Assembly: GCA_003554465.1 (NCBI GenBank)
Contig: PWGL01000031.1
Span: 1-5,525, forward strand
DNA from: Candidatus Pacearchaeota archaeon
Lineage (GTDB): Archaea > Nanobdellota > Nanobdellia > Pacearchaeales > GW2011-AR1
Direction of reading: 5' to 3'
DNA: 5,525 nucleotides
Shown here: piece after piece, positions 1 to 3,616 of the stretch
Layout of the letters: the number at the start of each line of letters is the position of its first letter
How positions within the stretch are numbered: the stretch's first letter is position 1
Notes under the pieces: model-generated
What the model saw: the letters and a program-made list of their open reading frames with translations, nothing else
Told to the model about the DNA's origin: nothing
Databases searched by the model: none
Translations under genes and position numbers: made by a program

Positions 1-21
1 TTAAAAAGCAATAAAATAAAT
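1..21 (+). repeat. Junction motif, box B only (left edge)
   Basis: The window opens inside a copy of the recurring gene-junction motif. TTAAAAAGCAATA is followed by an A/T tract up to the ATG at 22. Any box A (AAAGGTCG) would lie outside the window. There is no Shine-Dalgarno sequence in front of the ATG. Confidence 0.6.
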
Positions 22-210
22 ATGACAAGAAGAGAATTGTTAAATAAGTCAAAAGAAGAACTTATAGAGTATTATTATGCCTATATGACCTTCTTAAATT
101 ACTGGGAAAGTTTTGATAGAGAACAACAGGACGAAATTAATGAGGAATTAAATAATGTTTTCTTATTAAATAAAGACGAACAAGTAGAGTTAAGAAAGTG
201 GGAGTATTAA
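22..210 (+). CDS. Small hypothetical protein, 62 aa, helical
   Basis: I do not recognise this protein. It is 62 residues, very acidic and probably almost entirely helical: an N-terminal RRELLNKSKEELIEYY segment is followed by an aromatic patch (residues ~16-29, rich in Tyr, Phe and Trp) and a Glu/Asn-rich helix. There is no signal peptide, membrane segment or metal-binding motif. The ATG at 22 is chosen because it follows box B of the junction motif at the same distance as in neighbouring genes. The TAA stop at 208-210 is part of the box A that introduces the next gene, so the two genes are physically linked and probably co-transcribed from a promoter left of the window. Function unknown; the reading frame itself is well supported by context. 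Confidence 0.75.
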   Translation: MTRRELLNKSKEELIEYYYAYMTFLNYWESFDREQQDEINEELNNVFLLNKDEQVELRKWEY

Positions 211-241
211 AGGTCGTAGTAATAATTAAAAAAGTAATACA
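208..241 (+). repeat. Junction motif copy (stop-linked)
   Basis: TAAAGGTCGTA begins with the stop codon of the preceding gene. It is followed by a slightly altered box B (AAAAAAGTAATA) ending 2 bases before the ATG at 242. No Shine-Dalgarno sequence lies within 15 bases of the start; the only purine-rich AAAGG is about 28 bases away. Confidence 0.8.
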
Positions 242-406
242 ATGGAAAAATATAAATTTTCACTACCTCAACAACCAAGATTTTTTGAAGTAGAGGCACG
301 GAACGAAGAAGAAGCAAGAGAAATTTTAGAAAATGCCGGAGATATAACCGACTTTGAATTTGAAGACACGGAAATATGGCAACCTGATTTTGAGTTAATA
401 AAGTAA
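242..406 (+). CDS. Tiny acidic protein of the E(V/I)EA-EEEA family, 54 aa
   Basis: A 54-residue protein beginning MEKYKFSLP. It has a first strand (residues 3-8), a second strand reading FFEVEA (14-19) and a helix NEEEAREILE (21-30), then an acidic tail with a single Trp near residue 46. The same order of strand, EVEA strand and EEEAR helix recurs in the genes at 439, 1882 and 2192, so these look like diverged paralogues. The pattern resembles the small DpnD/PcfM-like domain found on plasmids and phages; that is a resemblance by eye, not a demonstrated match. It is preceded and followed by junction motifs and sits inside a tandem run with about 30-base gaps. Molecular role unknown; a protein- or nucleic-acid-binding accessory role is a guess. 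Confidence 0.75.
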   Translation: MEKYKFSLPQQPRFFEVEARNEEEAREILENAGDITDFEFEDTEIWQPDFELIK

Positions 407-438
407 AATGTCGCAGTAAAAAGTAATAGTTAAATAAA
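404..438 (+). repeat. Junction motif copy (stop-linked)
   Basis: TAAAATGTCGCA starts with the preceding stop codon, giving a box A that differs from the consensus at two bases. AAAAAGTAATA (box B) and the tract TTAAATAAA then run directly into the ATG at 439. Confidence 0.75.
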
Positions 439-588
439 ATGAAAAAATATAAAGTTAGATTAAAAATAGACGAAGAGCAAGTTTTTGATGTAGTAGAAAC
501 AAAAGAAGAAGCAAAGGAAATGCTTAGAGAATGGGTTGCAAATCATATACACGAATACCCGATAGAGGTTGAAGAGGAGGTAATATAA
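439..588 (+). CDS. Tiny acidic protein of the E(V/I)EA-EEEA family, 49 aa
   Basis: A 49-residue protein starting MKKYKVRLKI, a lysine/tyrosine-rich first strand nearly identical in layout to those at 242 and 854. The second strand is QVFDVVE (residues 14-20) and the helix is TKEEAKEMLREW (21-32). It ends in a short third segment PIEVEEEVI. The topology is again strand-strand-helix-strand. It is a likely paralogue of the neighbours at 242 and 1882, here with VVE where they have VEA or IEA. The start is fixed by the junction motif just upstream and by the lack of any other in-frame start. The TAA at 586-588 forms the beginning of the next box A. Function unknown. Confidence 0.73.
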   Translation: MKKYKVRLKIDEEQVFDVVETKEEAKEMLREWVANHIHEYPIEVEEEVI

Positions 589-616
589 AGGTCGCATAAA
601 AAGCAAATATAAAAAT
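586..616 (+). repeat. Junction motif copy (stop-linked)
   Basis: TAAAGGTCGCA begins with the stop codon of the preceding gene. The linker is short, box B is AAAAAGCAAATA, and a pure A/T tract leads into the ATG at 617. There is no Shine-Dalgarno sequence near the start. Confidence 0.8.
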
Positions 617-808
617 ATGTTTTACCAAAGACAACCGATTAAAAACAAATTATATATTTCCAAAGAAAATGGAAATGTATATTTTATGGAAGAAGATGTT
701 CTTATGGCTTGTCCCGTATCTTCTAATGGGATTATTTATTTAGAAGAAAGTTGTGAAGTAGAGGAAAATCGTAGGTTTGAAGACATCAAAAAAGCATTAA
801 AAGAATAA
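617..808 (+). CDS. Small hypothetical protein, 63 aa
   Basis: I do not recognise a named family. The 63-residue protein is predicted mainly as strands: KLYISKENGNVYFMEED (residues ~11-27), then LMACPVSSNGIIYLEE (29-44) and a charged C-terminal helix RRFEDIKKALKE. It has two cysteines (Cys32 and Cys46) that do not form a CxxC zinc knuckle. The central segment, with an ACP(V/I)...NG.I.LEE look, resembles short hypothetical proteins of phage genomes, but I cannot name one. The start directly follows a junction motif. Unlike its neighbours, it is followed by a gap (809-853) with only the end of that motif. Likely in the same transcript as 22-588. Confidence 0.72.
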   Translation: MFYQRQPIKNKLYISKENGNVYFMEEDVLMACPVSSNGIIYLEESCEVEENRRFEDIKKALKE

Positions 809-833
809 CAAAATTAGACAGAGCAGTTGAGCA

Positions 834-853
834 TAAGTTAATAGTTTAATAAA
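834..853 (+). repeat. Junction motif, degenerate 3' half
   Basis: Only the end of the motif is recognisable here: AGTTAATAGTTTAATAAA directly before the ATG at 854, nearly matching the corresponding part before 439 and 5324. The preceding part of the gap, which should carry box A, has no AAAGGTCG. Confidence 0.5.
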
Positions 854-1006
854 ATGACAAAAAAATACAGGGTTAGAATTAACAAAGATAATATATGCGA
901 AAGAGTAAAAAGATCTAATAAAAGCCCAAGGAAAGATCAACCCAGAGTTTATGCAGGTGGAAACAGGTGGGCAGAAGAAAATGCAAGAGCAGTAGGTAAT
1001 ATGTAA
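854..1006 (+). CDS. Tiny basic hypothetical protein, 50 aa
   Basis: A 50-residue, strongly basic protein. It begins MTKKYRVRIN, the same kind of Lys/Tyr-rich first strand as at 439. A basic, probably disordered middle (KRSNKSPRKDQPR, residues 19-31) follows, then YAGGNRWAEENARAVGN. The C-terminal WAEENAR helix may correspond to the EEEAR helix of the neighbouring tiny proteins, with the second strand replaced; that is a weak inference. A 71-residue frame on the opposite strand overlaps it but has no start context and poor protein character, so the + strand frame is preferred. It lies within the tandem gene run and its start carries the A/T tract of the junction motif. Role unknown; the basic charge would suit nucleic-acid binding. 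Confidence 0.62.
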   Translation: MTKKYRVRINKDNICERVKRSNKSPRKDQPRVYAGGNRWAEENARAVGNM

Positions 1007-1010
1007 GAAC

Positions 1011-1040
1011 AAAGGTCGTATTGTTAAAAAGCAATAATTT
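1011..1040 (+). repeat. Junction motif copy
   Basis: AAAGGTCGTATT followed by TTAAAAAGCAATAATTT immediately before the ATG at 1041. Here box A starts 4 bases after the stop codon at 1004-1006 rather than using it. This is one of the copies closest to consensus. Confidence 0.8.
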
Positions 1041-1214
1041 ATGCATTACCTTATCCAATTCAAGTGGTATCAACCATATCCGAAAGAATATGAGGTTAGG
1101 GAAAAAGGAAGCAATTCCTCTGTTGCCGTATCACGAGCAATTAAATTCTGGCGAAAAGAGGTTGTGCCAAGAAAGAAGATAAATGAGTTTTATCTTAAAA
1201 TAACCAAGATTTAA
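1041..1214 (+). CDS. Small hypothetical protein, 57 aa, beta-alpha-beta layout
   Basis: A 57-residue basic protein. Strand MHYLIQFKWY (residues 1-10) is followed by KEYEVREKG (15-23), a helix SSVAVSRAIKFWRKEVV (25-41) and a final strand INEFYLKITKI (47-57). This is the same strand-strand-helix-strand order as the E(V/I)EA-EEEA neighbours, but with positive rather than negative charge, so it could be a more distant member. I recall no experimentally characterised homologue. The start immediately follows a near-consensus junction motif. The stop codon is the left foot of a 21-bp hairpin (1214-1266), and the next gene has its own promoter, so this is probably the last gene of the first transcription unit. 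Confidence 0.72.
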   Translation: MHYLIQFKWYQPYPKEYEVREKGSNSSVAVSRAIKFWRKEVVPRKKINEFYLKITKI

Positions 1215-1266
1215 CTCCCTATCTTGATCTTTTGTAAGGGAGAGCAAGAGGTCAAGGATAGAGAGT
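1214..1266 (+). other. Long imperfect hairpin between operon end and promoter
   Basis: Bases 1214-1223 pair with 1257-1266 (nine of ten, with one C-A mismatch at 1218/1262). Bases 1224-1234 pair with 1245-1255 (including two G-U pairs). G1256 is bulged and the loop is 1235-1244, giving a stem of about 21 bp. It begins on the last base of the preceding stop codon and ends 7 bases before the -35 box of the next promoter. No run of T follows on either strand, so it is not a classical intrinsic terminator. It could stall or protect the upstream mRNA end, be an RNase III site, or insulate the promoter. Confidence 0.65.
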
Positions 1267-1272
1267 GAAGTA

Positions 1273-1301
1273 TTGACTTTTAAAACCAAATATGATAAAA
1301 T
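1273..1301 (+). promoter_or_regulatory. Sigma70-type promoter with extended -10 (copy 1)
   Basis: TTGACT (1273-1278) and TAAAAT (1296-1301) are separated by 17 bases, and TG at 1293-1294 makes an extended -10. Transcription would begin near 1308, giving a leader of roughly 48 bases for the gene at 1356. The promoter is almost duplicated at 4742-4770: TATTGACTTT and a 19-nt block (1288-1306) are identical and identically spaced, so the two units are probably co-regulated. Confidence 0.8.
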
Positions 1302-1314
1302 GTTAGTGAACTTA

Positions 1315-1355
1315 AAAGGTCAATTAAAAAAGAAATAATTAAATGCAATAAAAGT
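1315..1355 (+). repeat. Junction motif, degenerate copy in a 5' leader
   Basis: AAAGGTCAATTAAAAAAG, then GCAATAAAAGT before the ATG at 1356, preserve parts of boxes A and B in stretched form. Because the promoter lies upstream, this copy would be within the 5' untranslated leader, not in a junction. A start-Gln-stop triplet set (ATG CAA TAA, 1343-1351) lies inside it and is probably chance. Confidence 0.45.
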
Positions 1356-1637
1356 ATGAGATTATATTATCATAAAACAGACGGTGGGGCAGAGTATCTT
1401 TGTTCTAATAATGTAAAAAGAACAGATGAGGGTAGCTTTAATTCAAGATATATTGTCCGAATAGACGGAAACATAAAAGAAGACGCAGAGTTATTTGTAA
1501 ATGAAGAAAAACCAAAGAAAGAATACTTTTGTCCAAAGTGCCACAACAAACTAACCTTTGATAAAGACAAAGTTAGTGAAGAATACTTTGGGGCTTGTTT
1601 AAGGTGCGATGAGGATTTTTACAAGTTTGAAGTATAA
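1356..1637 (+). CDS. Zinc-ribbon protein with HKTDGGAEYL N-terminus, 93 aa
   Basis: A 93-residue protein in two parts. The first half begins MRLYYHKTDGGAEYL and continues with RYIVRIDGN (residues 32-39). I associate this conserved-looking block with short hypothetical proteins in phages and CPR-like genomes, but cannot name a function. The second half carries two knuckles, CPKC (59-62) and CLRC (81-84), 18 residues apart, as in a four-cysteine zinc ribbon. A metal-binding fold that contacts nucleic acid or protein is therefore plausible. It is the first gene after the promoter at 1273-1301. A 66-residue frame on the opposite strand across the same DNA is a shadow. The TAA at 1635-1637 is followed 6 bases later by the next junction motif. 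Confidence 0.85.
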   Translation: MRLYYHKTDGGAEYLCSNNVKRTDEGSFNSRYIVRIDGNIKEDAELFVNEEKPKKEYFCPKCHNKLTFDKDKVSEEYFGACLRCDEDFYKFEV

Positions 1638-1643
1638 TCAAGA

Positions 1644-1677
1644 TAAAGGTCGTATTAAAAAGCAATAGTTTTATAAG
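1644..1677 (+). repeat. Junction motif copy
   Basis: TAAAGGTCGTATT is followed by AAAAAGCAATAG and the tract TTTTATAAG directly before the ATG at 1678. Notably, the TAA at the front is not the stop codon here: the true stop lies at 1635-1637. The TAA is thus conserved as sequence even when not needed as a stop. Confidence 0.8.
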
Positions 1678-1848
1678 ATGAATGAAGAAACAAGAGGTGC
1701 ATTAGAAAGAGTTATAAAAGAGGTAAAAGAAAAAAGAGAAGCTAGGTGTCTAAATATTGATTGTGTTGTAAATCACAGGATTGGTGGAAATGATATCCAA
1801 CTTGTTGAGGGTTGGCTTGACGAAACAAAAAAAGAGATTGAAGAATAA
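1678..1848 (+). CDS. Small hypothetical protein, 56 aa, helical
   Basis: A 56-residue protein with a long N-terminal amphipathic helix (MNEETRGALERVIKEVKEKR, residues 1-20), a short cysteine-containing central section ARCLNIDCVVNHRIGG (22-37; Cys24 and Cys29 are too far apart for a CxxC knuckle), and a C-terminal acidic helix QLVEGWLDETKKEIEE. No family recognised. The layout (helix, strand pair, helix) differs from the E(V/I)EA tiny proteins around it. Junction motifs sit on both sides, the downstream one using this gene's own TAA, placing it in the second transcription unit (1356-2332). Confidence 0.72.
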   Translation: MNEETRGALERVIKEVKEKREARCLNIDCVVNHRIGGNDIQLVEGWLDETKKEIEE

Positions 1849-1881
1849 AGGTTGCTAAAAAGTAGTAATTAAATTAAAATT
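1846..1881 (+). repeat. Junction motif copy (stop-linked, diverged)
   Basis: TAAAGGTTGCTAAAAAGTAGTAATT begins with the preceding stop codon. Box A has TTG for TCG and box B has GTAGTAAT for GCAATA. An A/T tract leads into the ATG at 1882. Confidence 0.65.
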
Positions 1882-2049
1882 ATGCCCAATTTTAAGATCT
1901 TACTTAACGAAGTTCTACACTACCAAGAATTAGAGATAGAAGCAGAGAGTGAGGAGGAAGCAAGAGAAAAATATATGGATAAGGTAGATAGCGGAGATGT
2001 TTTAGTTGTAAACTCTAATTCTGAGTTAGATTCAAGAATGTTGGAGTAA
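1882..2049 (+). CDS. Tiny acidic E(V/I)EA-EEEA protein, DpnD/PcfM-like pattern, 55 aa
   Basis: The clearest member of the tiny-protein family in this window. Strand NFKILLNEVL (residues 3-12) is followed by YQELEIEA (14-21), helix SEEEAREKYMDKVDSG (23-38), strand DVLVVNS (39-45) and a short tail. This sequence of elements, with the IEAESEEEA block, resembles DpnD/PcfM-like domain proteins carried by plasmids and phages (established only as a small domain family; its biochemical role is not known to me). A 104-residue frame on the opposite strand covers this gene and the following hairpin, but it has no start context. The gene ends 11 bases before the long hairpin at 2061-2105. Confidence 0.8.
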   Translation: MPNFKILLNEVLHYQELEIEAESEEEAREKYMDKVDSGDVLVVNSNSELDSRMLE

Positions 2050-2060
2050 AAATAATTAGC

Positions 2061-2105
2061 CACTCTATTTTCGCCTCTAACAAGGTTTAGGGGCGAAGAT
2101 AGGTG
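2061..2105 (+). other. Strong 16-19 bp hairpin after a gene
   Basis: Bases 2065-2080 pair with 2087-2102 without interruption (two G-U pairs), closed by a 6-base loop. CAC 2061-2063 and GTG 2103-2105 add three pairs after a one-base bulge. It starts 12 bases downstream of the stop at 2047-2049. No T run follows on the + strand; on the other strand a T-rich stretch lies several bases beyond, but no gene reads in that direction. Possible roles are 3'-end protection, RNase III processing or a factor-dependent stop. Confidence 0.7.
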
Positions 2106-2160
2106 ATTAATCGTAAACCACCTGTAATGCCTCTCAGACAAGATTTTTGAGGCACTAGAG
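2101..2160 (+). other. Further pairings that compete with the hairpin
   Basis: AGGTG 2101-2105, the outer foot of the hairpin at 2061-2105, can instead pair with CACCT 2119-2123. TGCCTC 2128-2133 pairs with GAGGCA 2149-2154. CTCTA 2063-2067 could close the whole region by pairing with TAGAG 2156-2160. The gene-free stretch 2050-2191 may thus encode a branched RNA with alternative folds. It does not have tRNA features. Whether it is a separate RNA or part of the mRNA cannot be told. Confidence 0.4.
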
Positions 2161-2191
2161 AAGAAATTATAAACCAACTTAACTAAGAGAT

Positions 2192-2332
2192 ATGCACAAA
2201 TATGAGATAGAGGCAAATGATGAAAAAGAAGCATTAGGAAAGTGGAGTGAGATCATAGAAGATGAATTTGCACTTTCTAATCATAATCTTGCCAGTAAAT
2301 TCATTGATAGCTTAGAAGTAGAGAAACATTAA
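2192..2332 (+). CDS. Tiny protein, EVEA-EEEA family lacking the first strand, 46 aa
   Basis: A 46-residue protein that begins directly at the block other family members have as their second strand: MHKYEIEANDEKEALGKWSE. It aligns with FEVEARNEEEAR at 242 and LEIEAESEEEAR at 1882, so the first strand is missing. An in-frame TAA at 2180-2182 excludes an N-terminal extension. The rest (IIEDEFALSNHNLASKFIDSLEVEKH) is probably helical. The leader AACTAAGAGAT is not a junction motif and gives only a weak purine stretch as ribosome-binding site. A start-truncated paralogue or a genuinely shorter version are both possible. It follows the 2061-2160 hairpin region and is the last gene before the palindrome-rich intergenic stretch. 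Confidence 0.65.
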   Translation: MHKYEIEANDEKEALGKWSEIIEDEFALSNHNLASKFIDSLEVEKH

Positions 2333-2334
2333 CC

Positions 2335-2429
2335 GCACTAGTGCATAATATTATATGGTATTAATATTAATTTATTAATATTAATAGTATATATATATTA
2401 TATATATTAGTTCGGGTCTAGAAAACTAA
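2335..2429. other. Palindromes and AT-only inverted repeat
   Basis: This gene-free stretch holds three symmetric elements. GCACTAGTGC (2335-2344) is a perfect 10-bp palindrome right after a stop codon. An A/T-only inverted repeat pairs 2359-2370 with 2375-2386 around a 4-base centre. TTAGTT (2407-2412) pairs with AACTAA (2424-2429). Between them, 2385-2408 is almost pure alternating TA. Such easily melted, symmetric DNA is typical of replication origins, recombination sites and regulator binding regions. No iteron-type direct repeats are visible, so the role is open. Confidence 0.55.
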
Positions 2430-2432
2430 GGC

Positions 2433-2470
2433 GGTTAGGTTTCTAACCACCCCAGTTTACTAGGGTGGTT
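2433..2470. promoter_or_regulatory. Overlapping inverted repeats, probable operator
   Basis: AACCACCC (2445-2452) and GGGTGGTT (2463-2470) form a perfect 8-bp inverted repeat with a 10-base centre. The right arm overlaps the first two bases of the -35 box at 2469. A second repeat, GGTTAG (2433-2438) with CTAACC (2443-2448), shares AACC with it. A dimeric regulator bound here would block the promoter; the winged-helix protein encoded immediately downstream is the obvious candidate for autoregulation (inference). Confidence 0.55.
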
Positions 2471-2497
2471 CACAAATAGTTAAAAATATGTTATAAT
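2469..2497 (+). promoter_or_regulatory. Extended -10 promoter giving a (near-)leaderless mRNA
   Basis: TTCACA (2469-2474), 17 bases, then TATAAT (2492-2497) preceded by TG at 2489-2490. The ATG at 2506 begins only 9 bases after the -10 box, so a normal start point falls at about 2504-2506. The mRNA of the downstream gene should therefore carry virtually no 5' untranslated region. Confidence 0.8.
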
Positions 2498-2505
2498 ATA
2501 AAGGT

Positions 2506-2787
2506 ATGGTTAAGGAAAGAAACAACGTAAATGTAAATTATACATTAGTTAGGGCGTGTGACGGAGAAGAATTAAGAATGTATTTATATTTGAAATTATA
2601 TTCAATAGAAAACAATGGTGCTTCTCCTCCTTTTAAGGCGATTATGAGAGCATTAGATATTAGTAAATATACTACCATTAGAATTATTAAGAAAATGGAA
2701 AGTAGGGACAGATTAGAAGTCAAAAGAGAAATTGGGAAAGACAATATTTATAATACTACTTGGTATGATAAAATGAATAAATTATAA
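2506..2787 (+). CDS. Winged helix-turn-helix DNA-binding protein, 93 aa
   Basis: A 93-residue protein with the layout of a compact winged helix-turn-helix domain. An N-terminal helix LRMYLYLKLYSIENNG (residues ~23-38) is followed by PPFKAIMRALDIS (41-53) as the second helix and turn, a recognition helix KYTTIRIIKKMESRDR (54-69), and a wing LEVKREIGKDNIYNTTWY (70-87). This arrangement is typical of HTH_36/GntR-like domains in plasmid and phage regulators and in replication-initiation proteins; which of the two it is cannot be decided from the sequence. It sits directly downstream of an 8-bp inverted repeat overlapping its promoter, suggesting autorepression. The start lies at or within a base or two of the predicted transcription start, so initiation is probably leaderless. 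Confidence 0.82.
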   Translation: MVKERNNVNVNYTLVRACDGEELRMYLYLKLYSIENNGASPPFKAIMRALDISKYTTIRIIKKMESRDRLEVKREIGKDNIYNTTWYDKMNKL

Positions 2788-2791
2788 AAAT

Positions 2792-2950
2792 ATGAGAAAA
2801 AAACAACAAAGACAAACCACAACAGAATTCTTTAAAACGGAAAAAGAAATGAGAAAAATAAGAAAAAACAGTTGGAGATTGTTTTGGGTGGCGATCACTC
2901 TGACAGTCGGCTTTATCGGATATGCTTACATACAGATAGCATTGCATTAA
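2792..2950 (+). CDS. Single-pass membrane peptide, 52 aa
   Basis: A 52-residue protein. The first 30 residues are very basic (MRKKQQRQ..., then KEMRKIRKN), followed by one hydrophobic segment from about residue 28 to 51 (WRLFWVAITLTVGFIGYAYI and onward) and then the stop. The positive N-terminus would remain in the cytoplasm, so this is a single-pass inner-membrane peptide with almost nothing outside. The ATG lies 4 bases after the stop of the winged-helix gene, so the two are translated from the same short operon. No Shine-Dalgarno sequence is visible; coupling to the upstream gene is likely. Possible roles include a holin-like, toxin-like or regulatory membrane peptide; none can be favoured. 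Its last codons overlap the -35 region of the next promoter. Confidence 0.75.
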   Translation: MRKKQQRQTTTEFFKTEKEMRKIRKNSWRLFWVAITLTVGFIGYAYIQIALH

Positions 2951-2970
2951 TTGTCATATTATGATATAAT
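2942..2970 (+). promoter_or_regulatory. Extended -10 promoter for the Ros/MucR-like gene
   Basis: TATAAT (2965-2970) is preceded by TG at 2962-2963, with a poor -35 TTGCAT (2942-2947) at 17-base spacing. The perfect extended -10 may compensate. Transcription would start about 2977, producing a leader of about 154 bases ahead of the ATG at 3131. Confidence 0.65.
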
Positions 2971-2974
2971 TCAA

Positions 2975-3116
2975 GCAGAAGTTTTCCCTTCTGCCTACCC
3001 TGATACACTTGACGTTTCACTTTGAACGAGATCTCTATGGGGTTTATTGCTTTATCCCCCGTTGACCTTTTATCTCTTTGAACTCTTATGAGGGTAGGTG
3101 GTAGAAAGAACTTCTT
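2975..3116 (+). promoter_or_regulatory. Structured 5' leader with nested stems
   Basis: The gene-free leader folds into nested pairings: AGAAGTT 2977-2983 with AACTTCT 3110-3116; CCTACCCT 2994-3001 with AGGGTAGG 3091-3098; GAGAT 3028-3032 with ATCTC 3072-3076; GGGG 3039-3042 with CCCC 3056-3059. A competing perfect hairpin, GCAGAAG 2975-2981 with CTTCTGC 2988-2994, would break the outer stem. An imperfect direct repeat (3009-3042 and 3062-3094, both starting TTGAC and sharing CTTTGAAC) lies inside. This looks like a regulatory leader or operator array for the downstream zinc-finger gene. It matches no riboswitch class I know. Confidence 0.5.
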
Positions 3117-3130
3117 AAAAACAAACAACT

Positions 3131-3616
3131 ATGAAAATAGAAATAAGGGACAGTTGTAAAATTTGTGGCTCGGCTCTGCCAAAAAGGTTTAGGACATTTT
3201 GCTCGGCAAAGTGTAGAACTAAAGCAAATTATCAAAAACATAAAGAATATAGAAAAGAATATTCTAGAAAGCATTGGGAAAAAAATTCCGGCAAATATTC
3301 TCCAGATAAACTACAATGTAAAATTTGTGGCAAATGGTTTATACAACTAGGAACACACATAGTTCAAAAGCACAGCCTAACTGCCAGAGAATACAGAGAA
3401 GAATATAACTTGCCTGTTAAGAGAGGTATAATCCCCAAGTGGTATAGAGAAAAGAAAGCCAATCTGTGCAGAGAAAATAAGACTTGGAAAAATTTAATAA
3501 AAGGAAAAGAATACCGATATAAGAAAGGTGATCCGAAAGCCAAAGTAAATACATACTGGAAAGGCAAGTTGGGACAAGGCAGACAGGAGTTGTTAAAAGA
3601 GATTTACGGAGAGTGA
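3131..3616 (+). CDS. Ros/MucR-like zinc-finger DNA-binding protein, 161 aa
   Basis: The longest gene here (161 residues) has two zinc sites. An N-terminal four-cysteine site uses Cys9, Cys12, Cys24 and Cys28, with the FCSAKCR form seen in small zinc proteins of phages. The second, Cys63-x2-Cys66-x9-His76-x4-His81, has exactly the spacing of the prokaryotic Cys2His2 finger of Ros/MucR. It is followed by the family signature SLTAREYREEYNLPVKRGI and a very basic tail. Ros/MucR proteins bind AT-rich DNA and regulate or silence genes; a regulatory role on this AT-rich element is inferred. The basic linker between the sites (residues 31-60) may also contact DNA. The gene has its own promoter and structured leader, and no clear Shine-Dalgarno sequence. 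It ends in TGA, the only TGA stop in the window. Confidence 0.85.
   Translation: MKIEIRDSCKICGSALPKRFRTFCSAKCRTKANYQKHKEYRKEYSRKHWEKNSGKYSPDKLQCKICGKWFIQLGTHIVQKHSLTAREYREEYNLPVKRGIIPKWYREKKANLCRENKTWKNLIKGKEYRYKKGDPKAKVNTYWKGKLGQGRQELLKEIYGE

Noticed and set aside
797..1012. A 71-codon opposite-strand frame rich in Phe, Cys and Ile
   Set aside because: This is the expected mirror of a lysine-rich AT-biased gene; the + strand frame at 854 has the right junction context.
1343..1351. Two-codon leader ORF (ATG CAA TAA) ahead of the 1356 gene
   Set aside because: Such triplets are common by chance in A/T-rich leaders, and this one lies within the degenerate box B region without a ribosome-binding site.
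1..2049. The repeated junction motif as a CRISPR-like array
   Set aside because: The repeats are degenerate and directional, and the DNA between them is coding sequence of unequal length, unlike spacers.
2050..2191. A tRNA or tRNA-like gene in the hairpin region
   Set aside because: There is no acceptor stem with proper arm lengths, no anticodon arm and no T-loop consensus.
1920..2234. A 104-codon frame on the opposite strand
   Set aside because: It overlaps the well-supported gene at 1882, the 2061 hairpin and the start of the gene at 2192. It has a serine-rich, low-quality translation, and every supported gene here is on the + strand.
2913..3128. A 71-codon opposite-strand frame in the leader region
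   Set aside because: It covers the promoter and structured leader of the zinc-finger gene and the end of the membrane peptide. No ribosome-binding site or protein family supports it.
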